From: Dyella lutea
Lineage (GTDB): Bacteria > Pseudomonadota > Gammaproteobacteria > Xanthomonadales > Rhodanobacteraceae
DNA: 64,000 nucleotides
Assembly (NCBI RefSeq): GCF_024158035.1
Contig: NZ_JAMZEK010000001.1
Location: 310,001 to 374,000 of the forward strand
Direction: 5' to 3'
Part shown: one piece after another, positions 51,959-61,445 of the stretch
Layout: every line of letters begins with the position of its first letter
Numbering within the stretch: position 1 is the stretch's first letter
Notes under the pieces: model-generated
Told to the model about the DNA's origin: nothing
Database searches by the model: none
The model's input: the letters and a program-made list of their open reading frames with translations, nothing else
Program-made: the position numbers and the translations under genes

Positions 51959-52788
51959 AACTTCCCGGCGCGGAAATCCGCGATCGCCTCGTGGATCTGC
52001 TCGGTGGTGTTCATCACGAACGGACCGTAGCGCGCCACCGGCTCCTTCAGCGGCTGGCCGGCGACCAGCAGCACGCGCGCTGCGCTGTCGCCACCGGCAA
52101 TCGTCACCGACTCGCCGCGGGTCAGCACCGCCAGCTCGCTGCGCGCCAGCGACTCGCCGGCGACCTGCGCCGATGCGCCCTCGAACACATAGGCGAAGGC
52201 GCTGTGGCCTTCCGGAAGCGGCACGGTGATCGCGGCACCCGGCTGCACACTCACGTCGAGGTAGATCGGTGCGGTCGCCACTCCGCTGACCGGGCCGGTG
52301 GCGCCACCGAGCTCGCCGGCAACCACGCGCACCTCGACACCGGGCGCCGGCTGCACCACCGGGATGCGCTCGGGTGCGATGTCCTGGTAGCGCGGTGCGG
52401 TCATCTTGTCCTTCGCCGGCAGGTTCACCCACAGCTGGAAGCCCCACATCAGGCCGTTCTCCTGCTGCGGCATCTCCGAATGCAGGATGCCGCGGCCGGC
52501 GGTCATCCACTGCACGCTGCCGGGACCGAGATCACCCCGGTTGCCCTGGTTGTCGCCGTGCTGCATGTGGCCGGCCAGCATGTAGGTAACCGTCTCGAAG
52601 CCGCGGTGCGGGTGCTCGGGGAAGCCGGCGATGTAGTCGCCGGCCTGGTCGGAGCGGAACTCGTCCAGCAGCAGGAACGGGTCGAGCATGTCCAGCGCGG
52701 GCTGGCCGATGACGCGCTTGAGCTTCACGCCCGCGCCGTCGGCGGTGTCCATGCCGTGGATGCGGCGGAAGATGCGGCGCTCGGTCAT
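51955..52788 (-). CDS. Pirin family protein (quercetin dioxygenase-like)
   Basis: A 277-residue bicupin. The N-terminal metal site is visible in HPHRGFETVTY and in RGILHSEMP (His and Glu ligands). Bacterial pirins include quercetin 2,3-dioxygenases and regulators of pyruvate dehydrogenase. The ATG at 52788 follows GGAG; ATG 52800 lacks a site. It converges with gntK, sharing four bases at the stops. Confidence 0.9.
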   Translation of the reverse strand: MTERRIFRRIHGMDTADGAGVKLKRVIGQPALDMLDPFLLLDEFRSDQAGDYIAGFPEHPHRGFETVTYMLAGHMQHGDNQGNRGDLGPGSVQWMTAGRGILHSEMPQQENGLMWGFQLWVNLPAKDKMTAPRYQDIAPERIPVVQPAPGVEVRVVAGELGGATGPVSGVATAPIYLDVSVQPGAAITVPLPEGHSAFAYVFEGASAQVAGESLARSELAVLTRGESVTIAGGDSAARVLLVAGQPLKEPVARYGPFVMNTTEQIHEAIADFRAGKF

Positions 52789-52882
52789 GACGGACTCCAT
52801 GCGGAAGGGGATCGCGACAAGATGCGCGCGGGCACGCGATTCGCCAAGGGTGGACCGGCGAACGGATCGTTTCGCCGGCGGC

Positions 52883-53629
52883 TCAAGCCAGCCAGCGGAA
52901 GGCGCGGCGCAGCTCTGCCTCGCCGTCCTGCAGATAGCAGCGGCCGTGCGCCAGGATCACCCGGCGTGGCCGCCACGCCAGCATCCGCTGCAGGCTGGCG
53001 CGGGCGATGCGCTTGCGGCCGACATAGGTCAGGCGCATGTCCACCGGCGCCTTGCCGTCGGGATCGAGCGAGCCGGCCAGGCGCACCAGCAGGCGCATCG
53101 CACGCGGCAAGCGGGACGGCTCGAAATTCTCGATCAGGTCGGTGAGGATCAGCGTGCCGCTGTCGCGGTGCAGGAACACGATCTCCTCCAGCACGCGGCT
53201 GCCGCGGAAATGCAGCTGGTCCAGCGTCGCGGCCCATTCCGGCGGTGGCGCGTCACCGAGCTCGGCATCGAACGCCACCGCGATGTGCTGTCCGGCGGCG
53301 CGCTCGCGCACGCCGGGCGAGGCCCACGCCACGGCATCGGGATAGCGCTGCTTCCACGCCGCGATGTGCGCGTAGTGCAGCCTGTTCGGCGATACCAAGT
53401 GACGCACCGGTCCCAACGCGTCGATCGCCGCGAACAGGCTGGCGTCCGGCGCGATCGGCGAGTGGCACCACAGCCCGCCATCGGCGAGCCGGACCACGGT
53501 CATGCGGGTGGGGAAGGGGATATGGCCGCCGGGGATGGCCATGCGGATCGCCGGACCATCCACCAGCCAGAGATCGGGGGCCACCGGCTTGAGGACGTTG
53601 AGCGGTTCGTACAGGCCGACCGAGATCAC
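52883..53629 (-). CDS. DUF4336 (metallo-hydrolase-like) protein
   Basis: A 248-residue protein matching DUF4336: LWLVDGPAIRMAIPGGHIPFPTRMTVVRL near the start and LHRDSGTLILTDLIENFEP in the middle. The family resembles metallo-beta-lactamases but lacks the full HXHXDH set (the region reads SPNRLHYAHIAAWKQRYP), so it may be non-catalytic. The start GTG 53629 was chosen because family similarity begins at once; a longer frame to 53779 lies over the UPF0149 gene. It is 16 bases downstream of that gene. Confidence 0.78.
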   Translation of the reverse strand: MISVGLYEPLNVLKPVAPDLWLVDGPAIRMAIPGGHIPFPTRMTVVRLADGGLWCHSPIAPDASLFAAIDALGPVRHLVSPNRLHYAHIAAWKQRYPDAVAWASPGVRERAAGQHIAVAFDAELGDAPPPEWAATLDQLHFRGSRVLEEIVFLHRDSGTLILTDLIENFEPSRLPRAMRLLVRLAGSLDPDGKAPVDMRLTYVGRKRIARASLQRMLAWRPRRVILAHGRCYLQDGEAELRRAFRWLA

Positions 53630-53645
53630 GCCCCGCCCCGAAACC

Positions 53646-54326
53646 TCAGTGCACCCAATGGCCGCTGCGCTGGCGCGGCGGAGTCGACGGCTCGTCCTCC
53701 TGCGCGACAGCCGTGCGGGCCATCGCCTCCAGCTCCGCCTCGGTGGCCGGATGCTCCTGCCAGTAGCGGCTGACCGCACCCAGCACGGCCGGCAGCTGCG
53801 CCAAGCACTCGTCGTACTCCTCGTCGCTGAGTTTCTCGAACTCGGCGTCGGCGTTGAGCACGCCCTCGTCCACCGCCAGCGCCATCACCGGGCCCAGCAG
53901 CTCCATCAGCGAGGGGTCGTCGGCCAGGCGCTTCTCCCACAGCGTGGCGCGCAGGTCGATGCCGCGGCTGAAGCCCTCGCACCAGCCGGCGGCGCTCAGC
54001 GCCGGGCCCATCTCCGTGTCGATCTCGCCGAGGATCGGCTCGTAGGCGTCCACGTCCAGCTCGGCCTCGATCGAGTCGTTGAGCTTGGCCAGCAGGGCCA
54101 GCACGCGGTTGCCCTCGTCCTCGTCGGCGAAGGGCTGGTGCAGCACCTCGGGCAGCCATTCCTCCGGGGTCACCAGGATCGGCCCCACCGCCAGCGCGGA
54201 GAGTAGGCCATGCACGCCGTCCAGCAGCAGATGGTCGCCTTCGGCGTGGGAGCGCAGGTAGCGGTCCAGTTCGTCCAGTTCGCTGTCGTCCAGCGAGCTG
54301 GGCCAGTCGTTCGATGCGTTGCTCAT
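53646..54326 (-). CDS. UPF0149 (YgfB/YecA) family protein
   Basis: A 226-residue acidic helical protein. The patterns LLDGVHGLLSALAVGP, ILVTPEEWLPEVL, GWCEGFSRGIDL and SDEEYDECLAQLPAVLGAVSRYW are family signatures. The C-terminus (DEPSTPPRQRSGHWVH) lacks the SEC-A-like zinc motif of longer YecA proteins. The ATG at 54326 lies 5 bases after the exonuclease III stop, so the two are probably co-transcribed. Function unknown. Confidence 0.85.
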   Translation of the reverse strand: MSNASNDWPSSLDDSELDELDRYLRSHAEGDHLLLDGVHGLLSALAVGPILVTPEEWLPEVLHQPFADEDEGNRVLALLAKLNDSIEAELDVDAYEPILGEIDTEMGPALSAAGWCEGFSRGIDLRATLWEKRLADDPSLMELLGPVMALAVDEGVLNADAEFEKLSDEEYDECLAQLPAVLGAVSRYWQEHPATEAELEAMARTAVAQEDEPSTPPRQRSGHWVH

Positions 54327-54331
54327 GCGTG

Positions 54332-55111
54332 TCAGATATCCAGGTCCAGCGTGACCGGCGTGTGGTCGGAAGGGCGCTCCCAGCGGCGCGGTTCGCGGTC
54401 GATCGCGGCGGCGCGCGCGCGCGGCTTGAGCGCCTCGCCGATCAGGATGAGGTCGATGCGCAGGCCCATGTTGCGCCGGAACGCCGCCTGCCGGTAGTCC
54501 CACCAGCTGAAGTGGCCGGCATCCTGCTCGAACAGGCGGAAGCTGTCGGTGAGGCCAAGGTCGGTGATCGCCTTCAGTGCGGCACGCTCGGGCGGCGAGC
54601 AGAGGATGTCCTCGCCCCAGGCCACCGGGTCGTAGACGTCGCGGTCGTCCGGGCAGATGTTGAAGTCGCCCAGCACCACGAGGTTCGGGTGACGTTCCAG
54701 CTCGCCGGCGAGGAACTCGCGCACGCGCGCCATCCAGTCAAGCTTGTAGGCGTATTTCTCGTCGCCCACCGCCTTGCCGTTGACCACGTACAGGTCGACC
54801 ACGCGCAGCTCGCCGATGCTGGCGGCAAGGATGCGCCGCTGCGGGTCGTCCAGCCCGGGGATGTCGGTGACCACGTCGGCGAACTCGGGCTGGCCGTCCG
54901 TGCGGGCAAGCAGGGCGACGCCGTTGTAGGTCTTCTGGCCCGAATACACCGCGCGGTAACCGGCGGCGGCCAGCGCATCGACCGGGAACTTGGCGTCCTC
55001 CAGCTTGGTTTCCTGCAGCGCCACCACGTCCGGCTGCGCGTCGGCAAGCCATTGGGTGAGATGCGGCAGGCGCACGTTGAGCGAGTTGACGTTCCAGCTG
55101 GCGATCTTCAT
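54332..55111 (-). CDS. xthA: Exodeoxyribonuclease III
   Basis: A 259-residue AP endonuclease/3'-exonuclease. Landmarks are MKIASWNVNSLNVRL (metal Asn), VVALQETKLED (metal Glu), YVVNGKAVGDEKY, VVLGDFNICPDDRDV (Asp/Asn), GLRIDLILI and the final PSDHTPV (catalytic His). It removes abasic sites in base-excision repair. The ATG at 55111 gives the full family length. It leads a short leftward cluster with the UPF0149 and DUF4336 genes. Confidence 0.95.
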   Translation of the reverse strand: MKIASWNVNSLNVRLPHLTQWLADAQPDVVALQETKLEDAKFPVDALAAAGYRAVYSGQKTYNGVALLARTDGQPEFADVVTDIPGLDDPQRRILAASIGELRVVDLYVVNGKAVGDEKYAYKLDWMARVREFLAGELERHPNLVVLGDFNICPDDRDVYDPVAWGEDILCSPPERAALKAITDLGLTDSFRLFEQDAGHFSWWDYRQAAFRRNMGLRIDLILIGEALKPRARAAAIDREPRRWERPSDHTPVTLDLDI

Positions 55112-55151
55112 CCACGCATTGTAAGGGAGCCGCCCACGGGCCGCTTCGCGA

Positions 55152-56834
55152 TCAGCCGGGCGGCGCCACCAGCCGCACCGGGGCCGGCGGGATCGGCAAT
55201 GGAGTGGTGCAGTGCACGGGCGAATCGGCCGGCGCCGGCTGGCCATGCTCGGCCGCATAGCCAACCACAACCGGCTTGCCGGCGATGCACAGGGCACGCA
55301 CTTGCCGCGCCAGCGCCAACGGGTCGGCCGCGGCCAGCGGTTCGCCGAGAATCGAGGCGACCCGCGCGCCGGCGTGCAGCGCGTGGCAACGCGGCAGCGG
55401 CTGGTCGAGGCGGAATCCGTCGGGGTTGTTCCAGAAGCTGACGGTACCGCCACAGTCCGCCGCCATCAGATGCATCATCACCTTGCCGAGATAGACCCGG
55501 CGGGTGCCGGCATCAAGCGTGGTGACCGGCTGCACCTGCACGCCCAGCGCCGTCCACGCCTGCTCGAGCTTCGGCGCGAAGGCGTCCGGCTCGGCCACCG
55601 CCTGTTCCAGCCGTTGCCGCACGGCCGGCGCCAGAGTGGGTGGCATCAGGTCCTGCCAGCGGTAGCCGTCGCGCGGATGCCGTGCACGCGACTGGCGCAG
55701 TGCACGCCACAAGCCGAAATAGCCGCGTGCCGGATCGGCGGGATCGGCCGCCACGGCCAGCGCCGACATCAACGCCGCGCCGCAGGCATAGGGCAGGACC
55801 CCGGGCTGCCGACGCTGCAGCGCCGTGGCCACGCTGGTGTCCGGCGGCAGCTGCAGCAGGCAGGTGTCATAGGACCGCGCCACGGCGTCCCAGATCGCCT
55901 GCCGCGACTGGCCCAGCACCGCGCCACCGGCAAAGATCTTGGCGAGGTCGGCGCCACCTTCCTTGGCCAGCAGCGCCTCGCCCTCGGGCGAACCCAGCGC
56001 CGGACCGCTGTTCCAGCTGTGGAACAGCTCGTGGGCGACGAAGCGGGTGAGCTGGTCGGCACTGTCCGGGTCGACCTGGCTCCAGCCATCGCCGAACAGG
56101 CCGAGGGTGATCGAGGCGGGCAGGTGATCGCCCTTGAAGCCGCGCGCGCCACGCGGCAGCGGTCGGTTGAAGACGAACAGCATCGATACCCGCGCCGGAC
56201 CCATCGACTGCGTGTACCGATGGACGAGCGCCGGCACCTCGCGGGTGATGCGCTGACGCACCCAGGCCGGCGTGCCGCGGTCGCTCACCAGCATCAGCGC
56301 GCCATGGTGCAGCACCTGCGGGTGGCCGAACGCGACGTAGCCCTCGGGCCTGGCCATGTCGGTGGCCAGCGGGGTGGACTGCGCATGGCCGTAGCCGATC
56401 ACCCGCTGTGCCGACGAAGGCACCCAGCGTGGACACAGTTCGATCGGGCTGTCCGACGCTGCGAGGAGCATGGGCGCATACACCGCCACCGTGCCGTCGG
56501 CGAAGCGCAGCCAGGGCGCATACCCGCGGTCCTCGATCGGTGCGTCCCCATGCACGTCCATACGCAGGTGCAGCACGCGTTCGTCAGGCCGTGTCCCCAC
56601 CAGCTTGGTTTCGTCGATCCGTGCCGAACCATCCGGCGAGGTCCACAGCGTGCCGCGCCGGTAGGGCGACAGATCGCGCAGCGCCAGCGTGTCCACGCCC
56701 CGGGGCAGGGTAACGGTGGCTTCCACCGCCTGGGCCCTGGCGTCGTAGCGCACCGTCACGGGAACGCATGCGGCGTGGGCCTGCACAGCGTGAGACGCCA
56801 CTGTCGCCATCAAGGCCGTCAACACGCGTTTCAT
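55152..56834 (-). CDS. Secreted M61-like zinc peptidase
   Basis: A 560-residue protein with a signal peptide (MKRVLTALMATVASHAVQAHA) and a zinc motif HELFHSW near residue 275, with a downstream Glu in KEGGADLAK. The arrangement resembles family M61 (glycyl aminopeptidase-like), although the usual PDZ domain is not apparent. The N-terminal half (residues 25-180) looks like the beta-rich domain of M61 proteins. ATG 56834 follows AAGGA at 9 bases. It lies downstream of the oligopeptidase gene on the same strand. The substrate is unknown. Confidence 0.8.
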   Translation of the reverse strand: MKRVLTALMATVASHAVQAHAACVPVTVRYDARAQAVEATVTLPRGVDTLALRDLSPYRRGTLWTSPDGSARIDETKLVGTRPDERVLHLRMDVHGDAPIEDRGYAPWLRFADGTVAVYAPMLLAASDSPIELCPRWVPSSAQRVIGYGHAQSTPLATDMARPEGYVAFGHPQVLHHGALMLVSDRGTPAWVRQRITREVPALVHRYTQSMGPARVSMLFVFNRPLPRGARGFKGDHLPASITLGLFGDGWSQVDPDSADQLTRFVAHELFHSWNSGPALGSPEGEALLAKEGGADLAKIFAGGAVLGQSRQAIWDAVARSYDTCLLQLPPDTSVATALQRRQPGVLPYACGAALMSALAVAADPADPARGYFGLWRALRQSRARHPRDGYRWQDLMPPTLAPAVRQRLEQAVAEPDAFAPKLEQAWTALGVQVQPVTTLDAGTRRVYLGKVMMHLMAADCGGTVSFWNNPDGFRLDQPLPRCHALHAGARVASILGEPLAAADPLALARQVRALCIAGKPVVVGYAAEHGQPAPADSPVHCTTPLPIPPAPVRLVAPPG

Positions 56835-56929
56835 CGTCGGGCATCCTTGTCGAATCGGTCGTCCATTGAAGAGGGCGCGCACGCACGCGCGCACACCCCA
56901 GAGGTCACGCGAGCACCGTGACGTTCGAC

Positions 56930-59005
56930 TCAGTCGATCAGGCCATGGCTGCGCAGCAGCGCGTCGGGCTCGGGCTTGCGGCCGCGGAAGGCGACGAAGC
57001 TCTCCAACGCCGGGCGGCTGGCGCCGACAGCGAGGATCTCCTGGCGGAAGCGCGCGCCGGTGGCCGGATCGATCACGCTGCCGCCCGCCTTTGCGGCCTC
57101 CTCGAAGGCGCCGAAGGCATCGGCGCTGAGCAGTTCCGCCCACAGGTAGCTGTAGTAACCCGCCGCGTAGCCGCCGGCGAAGATGTGGCTGAAGGCGTGC
57201 GGGAAACGCTGCCAGGCCGGCGGGTGCAGCACCGCCACCTCCTTGCGCGCCTGCTCGAGTACGGCCATCGGCCGCGCGCCCTGGGCGGGGTCGTAGTCGC
57301 GGTGCAGCAGGAAGTCGAACAGCGCGAATTCGAGCTGGCGCACCAGGAACAGGCCGGCGTGGAAATGCCGTGCGGCGAGCATGCGCCGGAACAGCTCCTC
57401 CGGCAGCGTCTCGCCGGTCTGCCAGTGGCGTGCGAATAGGTCCAGCGCCTCGCGGTTCCAGCCGAAGTTCTCCATGAACTGGCTGGGCAGTTCCACCGCG
57501 TCCCATTCCACCCCGTCGATGCCGCCGATCGAGGGTAGGTCCACCTCGGTCAGCAGGTGGTGCAGGCCGTGGCCGAACTCATGGAACAGGGTGAGCACGT
57601 CGTCGTGGGTGAGCAGGGCGGGCTTGCCCTCGGTGGGCGGCGCGAAATTGCAGGTGAGGAAGGCCACCGGCAGCTGCTTCGCCGTGCCGTCGTCGAAGCG
57701 GGCGCGGCACACGTCCATCCACGCACCGCCGCGCTTGCCGCTGCGCGCGTACAGGTCGACGTAGGCGCCGGCGAACACCCGGCCGTCGGCGTCGACCACG
57801 TCGAAATAGCGCACGTCCGGATGCCACACGTCGACGTCGTTGCGCGCGGCCAGGGTGATGCCGTACAGCTTGCGGGTGATCGCCCACAGGCCGTCGATCA
57901 CCGCCGGCAGCGGGAAGTACGGCTTGAGCTGCTCCTCGTCGAGGTCGAAGTTCTTCTGGCGCAGCTTTTCCGAGGCGTAAGGCACGTCCCAGGGCTCGAG
58001 GTTGTCGAGCTTGAGCTCACGGCTGGCGAAGTCGCGCAGCGTGTCGAGCTCCCGGCGCGCGACCGGCTTGGCGCGCGCGGCGAGATCGCGCAGGAAGGCC
58101 AGCACCTCGTCGGTGGACCCGGCCATCTTGGTCGCCAGCGACTCCTCCGCCGCGTTGGCGAAGCCGAGCAGCTGCGCAGCCTCGTGGCGCAGCGCCATGA
58201 TCCGGTCGATGCGCGCGGAGTTGTCGTACTTGCCGGCGTCCGGCCCCTGGTCCGAGGCGCGGGTCTGGTAGGCCCAGTACACGCGCTCGCGCAGGTCGCG
58301 GTTGTCGGCGTAGGTCAGCACCGCCTGCACGCTGGGCTGCTTGAGCGTCACCAGGAAGCCCTCCAGCTCCTGTTCCTTCGCGTACTGGCGCAGCACGGCG
58401 CGGCCGGACTCGGGCACGCCGGCCAGGTCGCGCTCGTCGGTGATGTGCTGGTGCCACGCATCGGTGGCGTCGAGCACGGCGTTGGAGAACTCGGTGCCGA
58501 GCCTGGACAGCGCCACGCCGATCTCGCGGAAGCGGCTGCGCGCCGGCTCCTCCAGCGCCACGCCGGAGAGGCGGAAGTCGCGCAGCGCATGCTCGACCAG
58601 CGCCCGCTTCGCGCGCGGCAGGCTGGCGAACTCCGGCGCGTCGGCCAGCGCCTGCACGGCGGCGTAGAGGTCGCGGTTCTGGCCCAGCTCCAGTGCGTGA
58701 TCGGTGAGCTTTTCCTCGGCAGGACCGTAGGCTTCGCGCAACGCTGGCGTGTCGGCCACCGAGTGCAGGTGGCCGACCGGGGCCCACGCCCGCACCAGTC
58801 GCTGCTCCAGCCGCTCCTGGCCGAGCATCACGGTGTCGAAATCGCGCGGCGCGTCCGGCGCGGTCATCGCGGCGATGGCGGCGCGGTAATCGGCCAGCAG
58901 CGCATCGACCGCCGGGCCCACGTGCTCGGGGCGGATCGCCGAGAAGGCCGGCAGCGGCGCGTTGGACAGCAGGGGGTTGCCGGTGGGGGCGGTATCGGAA
59001 GCCAT
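56930..59005 (-). CDS. prlC: Oligopeptidase A (M3 family)
   Basis: A 691-residue cytoplasmic metallopeptidase. The zinc motif HEFGHGLHHLL (around residue 480) and the third ligand Glu in GVEWDAVELPSQFMENF are typical. The length agrees with E. coli PrlC (680). It degrades signal peptides and oligopeptides. ATG 59005 follows AGGAG at 6 bases. It is divergent from the NTE-type gene. Confidence 0.95.
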   Translation of the reverse strand: MASDTAPTGNPLLSNAPLPAFSAIRPEHVGPAVDALLADYRAAIAAMTAPDAPRDFDTVMLGQERLEQRLVRAWAPVGHLHSVADTPALREAYGPAEEKLTDHALELGQNRDLYAAVQALADAPEFASLPRAKRALVEHALRDFRLSGVALEEPARSRFREIGVALSRLGTEFSNAVLDATDAWHQHITDERDLAGVPESGRAVLRQYAKEQELEGFLVTLKQPSVQAVLTYADNRDLRERVYWAYQTRASDQGPDAGKYDNSARIDRIMALRHEAAQLLGFANAAEESLATKMAGSTDEVLAFLRDLAARAKPVARRELDTLRDFASRELKLDNLEPWDVPYASEKLRQKNFDLDEEQLKPYFPLPAVIDGLWAITRKLYGITLAARNDVDVWHPDVRYFDVVDADGRVFAGAYVDLYARSGKRGGAWMDVCRARFDDGTAKQLPVAFLTCNFAPPTEGKPALLTHDDVLTLFHEFGHGLHHLLTEVDLPSIGGIDGVEWDAVELPSQFMENFGWNREALDLFARHWQTGETLPEELFRRMLAARHFHAGLFLVRQLEFALFDFLLHRDYDPAQGARPMAVLEQARKEVAVLHPPAWQRFPHAFSHIFAGGYAAGYYSYLWAELLSADAFGAFEEAAKAGGSVIDPATGARFRQEILAVGASRPALESFVAFRGRKPEPDALLRSHGLID

Positions 59006-59112
59006 GGGATCTCCTACGTGGTGGTCCAGCGTGGCGACCGCCGGGGGTGAAATCAAGCGGCGGCGCGGGCTGCGGCACCGTGCTGTCACATTCGCCGCCT
59101 AGCATCGTCCGG

Positions 59113-60813
59113 ATGTCCCGCGCCCCTGCCGACCTGCTGCTGGAGCATCCGTTGTTCGGCCGCCTGGATGCGACGACGCGGCGGGCGCTGGGGGCCGCCA
59201 TGGTGCGACTCGGCCTACCGGGCGGACGCCCCCTGTTCAAGGCCGGCGAGCCGGCCGACGCGCTCTATCTGGTGGCCAGTGGCAGCCTCGGCGTATTCGA
59301 CGGGCCGACCCACCTGGTGCGGCAACTCGGCGCCGGCATGAGCGTCGGCGAAGCCAGCCTGCTCGGCGACGGCAAGCGTCATCGCACCGTGCGCGCCCTG
59401 CGCGACAGCGAACTGCTGCGGCTGGATCGCCCCACCTTCGAGGCCCTGCTGCATCACCATCCGGAACTGCTGCTGCAGCTGGCGCGCGACACGGTGGCGC
59501 GGATGCAGCCGCGGGTGCGCGAGGAACAGGCCACCGATTCGCCGCGCACCTTCGCGCTGGTGGCGGCCGATGCCGGGGTACCGGCACGCACCCTGGCCAT
59601 GCAGCTGGCACGCGAACTGGAAGCACTCGGCAACGCCGTGGTGCTCGATGCCCAGCAGGGTCGCGACCGCAGCGCCGACTGGTTCGCCGAACGTGAAGCC
59701 CGCGCCCGGTTCGTCATCTATCTGGACGAGTCGAAGGACCCGGCCTGGCGGCGACGCTGCCTGCGCCAGGCCGACGTGCTGCTGCCGACCGCCCGCGCCA
59801 ACGACGTGGCCCGCCCCTGGCCGGACCTGACCCATCCGGCTGCCGCGAGGCACCGACCACGGCATCTGTTGCTGATCCACCCCGGACACCGGGTCGCACT
59901 GGGCAGTGCCGACCGCTGGCGCGCCGTGTTCAGCGGCGAGCTGATGCACCACCACGTTTGCCGCGCTGCCGACATGGCGCGGGTGGCGCGCCTGGTCAGC
60001 GGTCACGGCCGCGGGCTGGTGCTGGCCGGCGGCGGCGCGCGCGGACTGGCCCACCTGGGCGCGCTGCGGGCGCTCGCCGAGGCCGGCCACCGCTTCGATG
60101 CGATCGGCGGCAGCAGCATCGGCGCCATCGTCGGCGCCGGCGTGGCCGCGGGCTGGACCATCGACGAATGGCAGGCCCGTTGCGTGGACGCGTTCCTGCG
60201 CGGGCGACTGCTGTCGGACTGGACCGTGCCGCTGGTGGCCTTGACCCGCGGCGCGCGCGCCACGCGCACCCTGCGCGGCACATTTGGCGCGCTGGCAATC
60301 GAGGACCTGCCGGTGCCGTTCTTCGCCACCGCCACCAGTCTGTCCGGCGCCGGCCCGCGGGTGCTGCGGCAGGGACCGCTGTGGTTGGCGCTGCGCGCGT
60401 CCAGCGCGATCCCCGGCGTGCTGCCGCCGGTGCTGCAGGGCGGCGAGGTGCTGGTGGACGGCGCCCTGGCGAACAACCTGCCGACCGACGTGATGGCGGC
60501 CGACGGGCTGGCACACATCACCGCGCTGGACATCCGCGCCGAGATCACCCTGCGTGCCGGCGTGGACGAGGCGGTCACCCCGCCCTGGTGGCGCGTGCTG
60601 CTTGAGCGCGACCGCCGTCCGGGACTGGTATCCAGCCTGGTGCGCGCGGGCATGGTCAGCGGCGAGGCGGCGGCGCTGGAACGCCGGGCGCTGGCCCACC
60701 GGCTGGTCACGCCCGCGCTCGACCGCGTCGGCGTGCTCGACTGGAAGGACTGGCGGCGGGCGGTGGAAGCGGGCTACCGGGCGACGGTGGAGGTGCTGGA
60801 GAGCGAGAAGTGA
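59113..60813 (+). CDS. Cyclic-nucleotide-binding patatin (NTE/NanoLP-type phospholipase)
   Basis: A 566-residue protein. An N-terminal cyclic-nucleotide-binding fold (about residues 10-130: LFKAGEPADALYLVASGSLGVF and GEASLLGDGKRHRTVRALRD) is followed by a linker Rossmann-like region and a C-terminal patatin domain with LAGGGARGLAHLGALR, the nucleophile GGSSIGAIVG and DGALANNLP. This is the bacterial form of neuropathy target esterase-like lysophospholipases. The ATG at 59113 has no ribosome site. The stop codon is covered by the left arm of a 30-bp inverted repeat. Confidence 0.92.
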   Translation: MSRAPADLLLEHPLFGRLDATTRRALGAAMVRLGLPGGRPLFKAGEPADALYLVASGSLGVFDGPTHLVRQLGAGMSVGEASLLGDGKRHRTVRALRDSELLRLDRPTFEALLHHHPELLLQLARDTVARMQPRVREEQATDSPRTFALVAADAGVPARTLAMQLARELEALGNAVVLDAQQGRDRSADWFAEREARARFVIYLDESKDPAWRRRCLRQADVLLPTARANDVARPWPDLTHPAAARHRPRHLLLIHPGHRVALGSADRWRAVFSGELMHHHVCRAADMARVARLVSGHGRGLVLAGGGARGLAHLGALRALAEAGHRFDAIGGSSIGAIVGAGVAAGWTIDEWQARCVDAFLRGRLLSDWTVPLVALTRGARATRTLRGTFGALAIEDLPVPFFATATSLSGAGPRVLRQGPLWLALRASSAIPGVLPPVLQGGEVLVDGALANNLPTDVMAADGLAHITALDIRAEITLRAGVDEAVTPPWWRVLLERDRRPGLVSSLVRAGMVSGEAAALERRALAHRLVTPALDRVGVLDWKDWRRAVEAGYRATVEVLESEK

Positions 60814-60894
60814 GGGAAGAGGAGTGAGGAGTGAGAGAGAGCCAAAGCGTGGGGGAGCCGCTTTTCTCTCACTCCTCACTCCTCTTCCCTCACT
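60809..60894. repeat. Perfect 30-bp inverted repeat, GA-rich, between two genes
   Basis: The arm 60809-60838 (AGTGAGGGAAGAGGAGTGAG and on) matches the reverse complement of 60865-60894 without mismatch, with a 26-base centre. The left arm contains GAGGAGTGAGGAGTGAG direct repeats and overlaps the stop codon of the NTE-type gene; the right arm ends 14 bases before the carbonic anhydrase ATG. One strand of each arm is almost all purine. There is no transposase nearby. Confidence 0.93.
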
Positions 60895-60908
60895 CCTAGA
60901 ATGCTCCC

Positions 60909-61445
60909 ATGAGCATCCGCACCTACCAGCACCACACCCCCACCCTCGGCCAGCGCGTCTACGTCGATCCGGCGGCCACCGTGATCGGCCGCGTCGAGCT
61001 GGCCGACGACGTGTCGATCTGGCCCGGCGCGGTGCTGCGCGGGGACGTGCACTTCATCCGCGTGGGCGCGCGCAGCAACGTGCAGGACGGCGCCGTCGTG
61101 CACGTCACCCACGACGGCCCGTATTCGCCCGGCGGCTTTCCCACGGTGATCGGCGAGGGCGTTACCGTCGGCCACGGCGCAGTGATCCACGCCTGCACGA
61201 TCGGGGATTACTGCCTGGTCGGCATGCACGCCACCGTGCTCGACGGCGCGGTGGTGAAGAAATACGGCTTCGTCGGCGCCGGCAGCCTGATCCCGCCGGG
61301 CAAGGTGGTCGGCGAGCGCGAGCTGTGGCTGGGCAACCCGGCCCGCTGCGTTCGCCTGCTCAGCGACAGGCAGATCGAGCAGCTGCACTACTCCGCCGAC
61401 CACTACGTGCGGATCAAGGACGGTTACCTGGCCGAGGCCGGATGA
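60909..61445 (+). CDS. Gamma-carbonic anhydrase family protein
   Basis: A 178-residue left-handed beta-helix hexapeptide protein (YrdA/CaiE-like). The three expected His are seen in HVTHDGPYSPGG, VTVGHGAVIH and CLVGMHATVL. A trimeric, zinc- or iron-dependent carbonic anhydrase or related acyl-type function is expected. It starts after the 30-bp inverted repeat and overlaps the next gene by 4 bases (ATGA). Confidence 0.92.
   Translation: MSIRTYQHHTPTLGQRVYVDPAATVIGRVELADDVSIWPGAVLRGDVHFIRVGARSNVQDGAVVHVTHDGPYSPGGFPTVIGEGVTVGHGAVIHACTIGDYCLVGMHATVLDGAVVKKYGFVGAGSLIPPGKVVGERELWLGNPARCVRLLSDRQIEQLHYSADHYVRIKDGYLAEAG

Noticed and set aside
55152-57506. Extended start for the M61-like peptidase (784 codons)
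   Set aside because: The extra 224 residues are the antisense phase of the oligopeptidase A gene. A signal peptide and an AAGGA site define ATG 56834.
60809-60894. The repeat unit as a CRISPR or a transposon terminal repeat
   Set aside because: Only one pair of arms exists, with no spacer series, no transposase and no target duplication visible.
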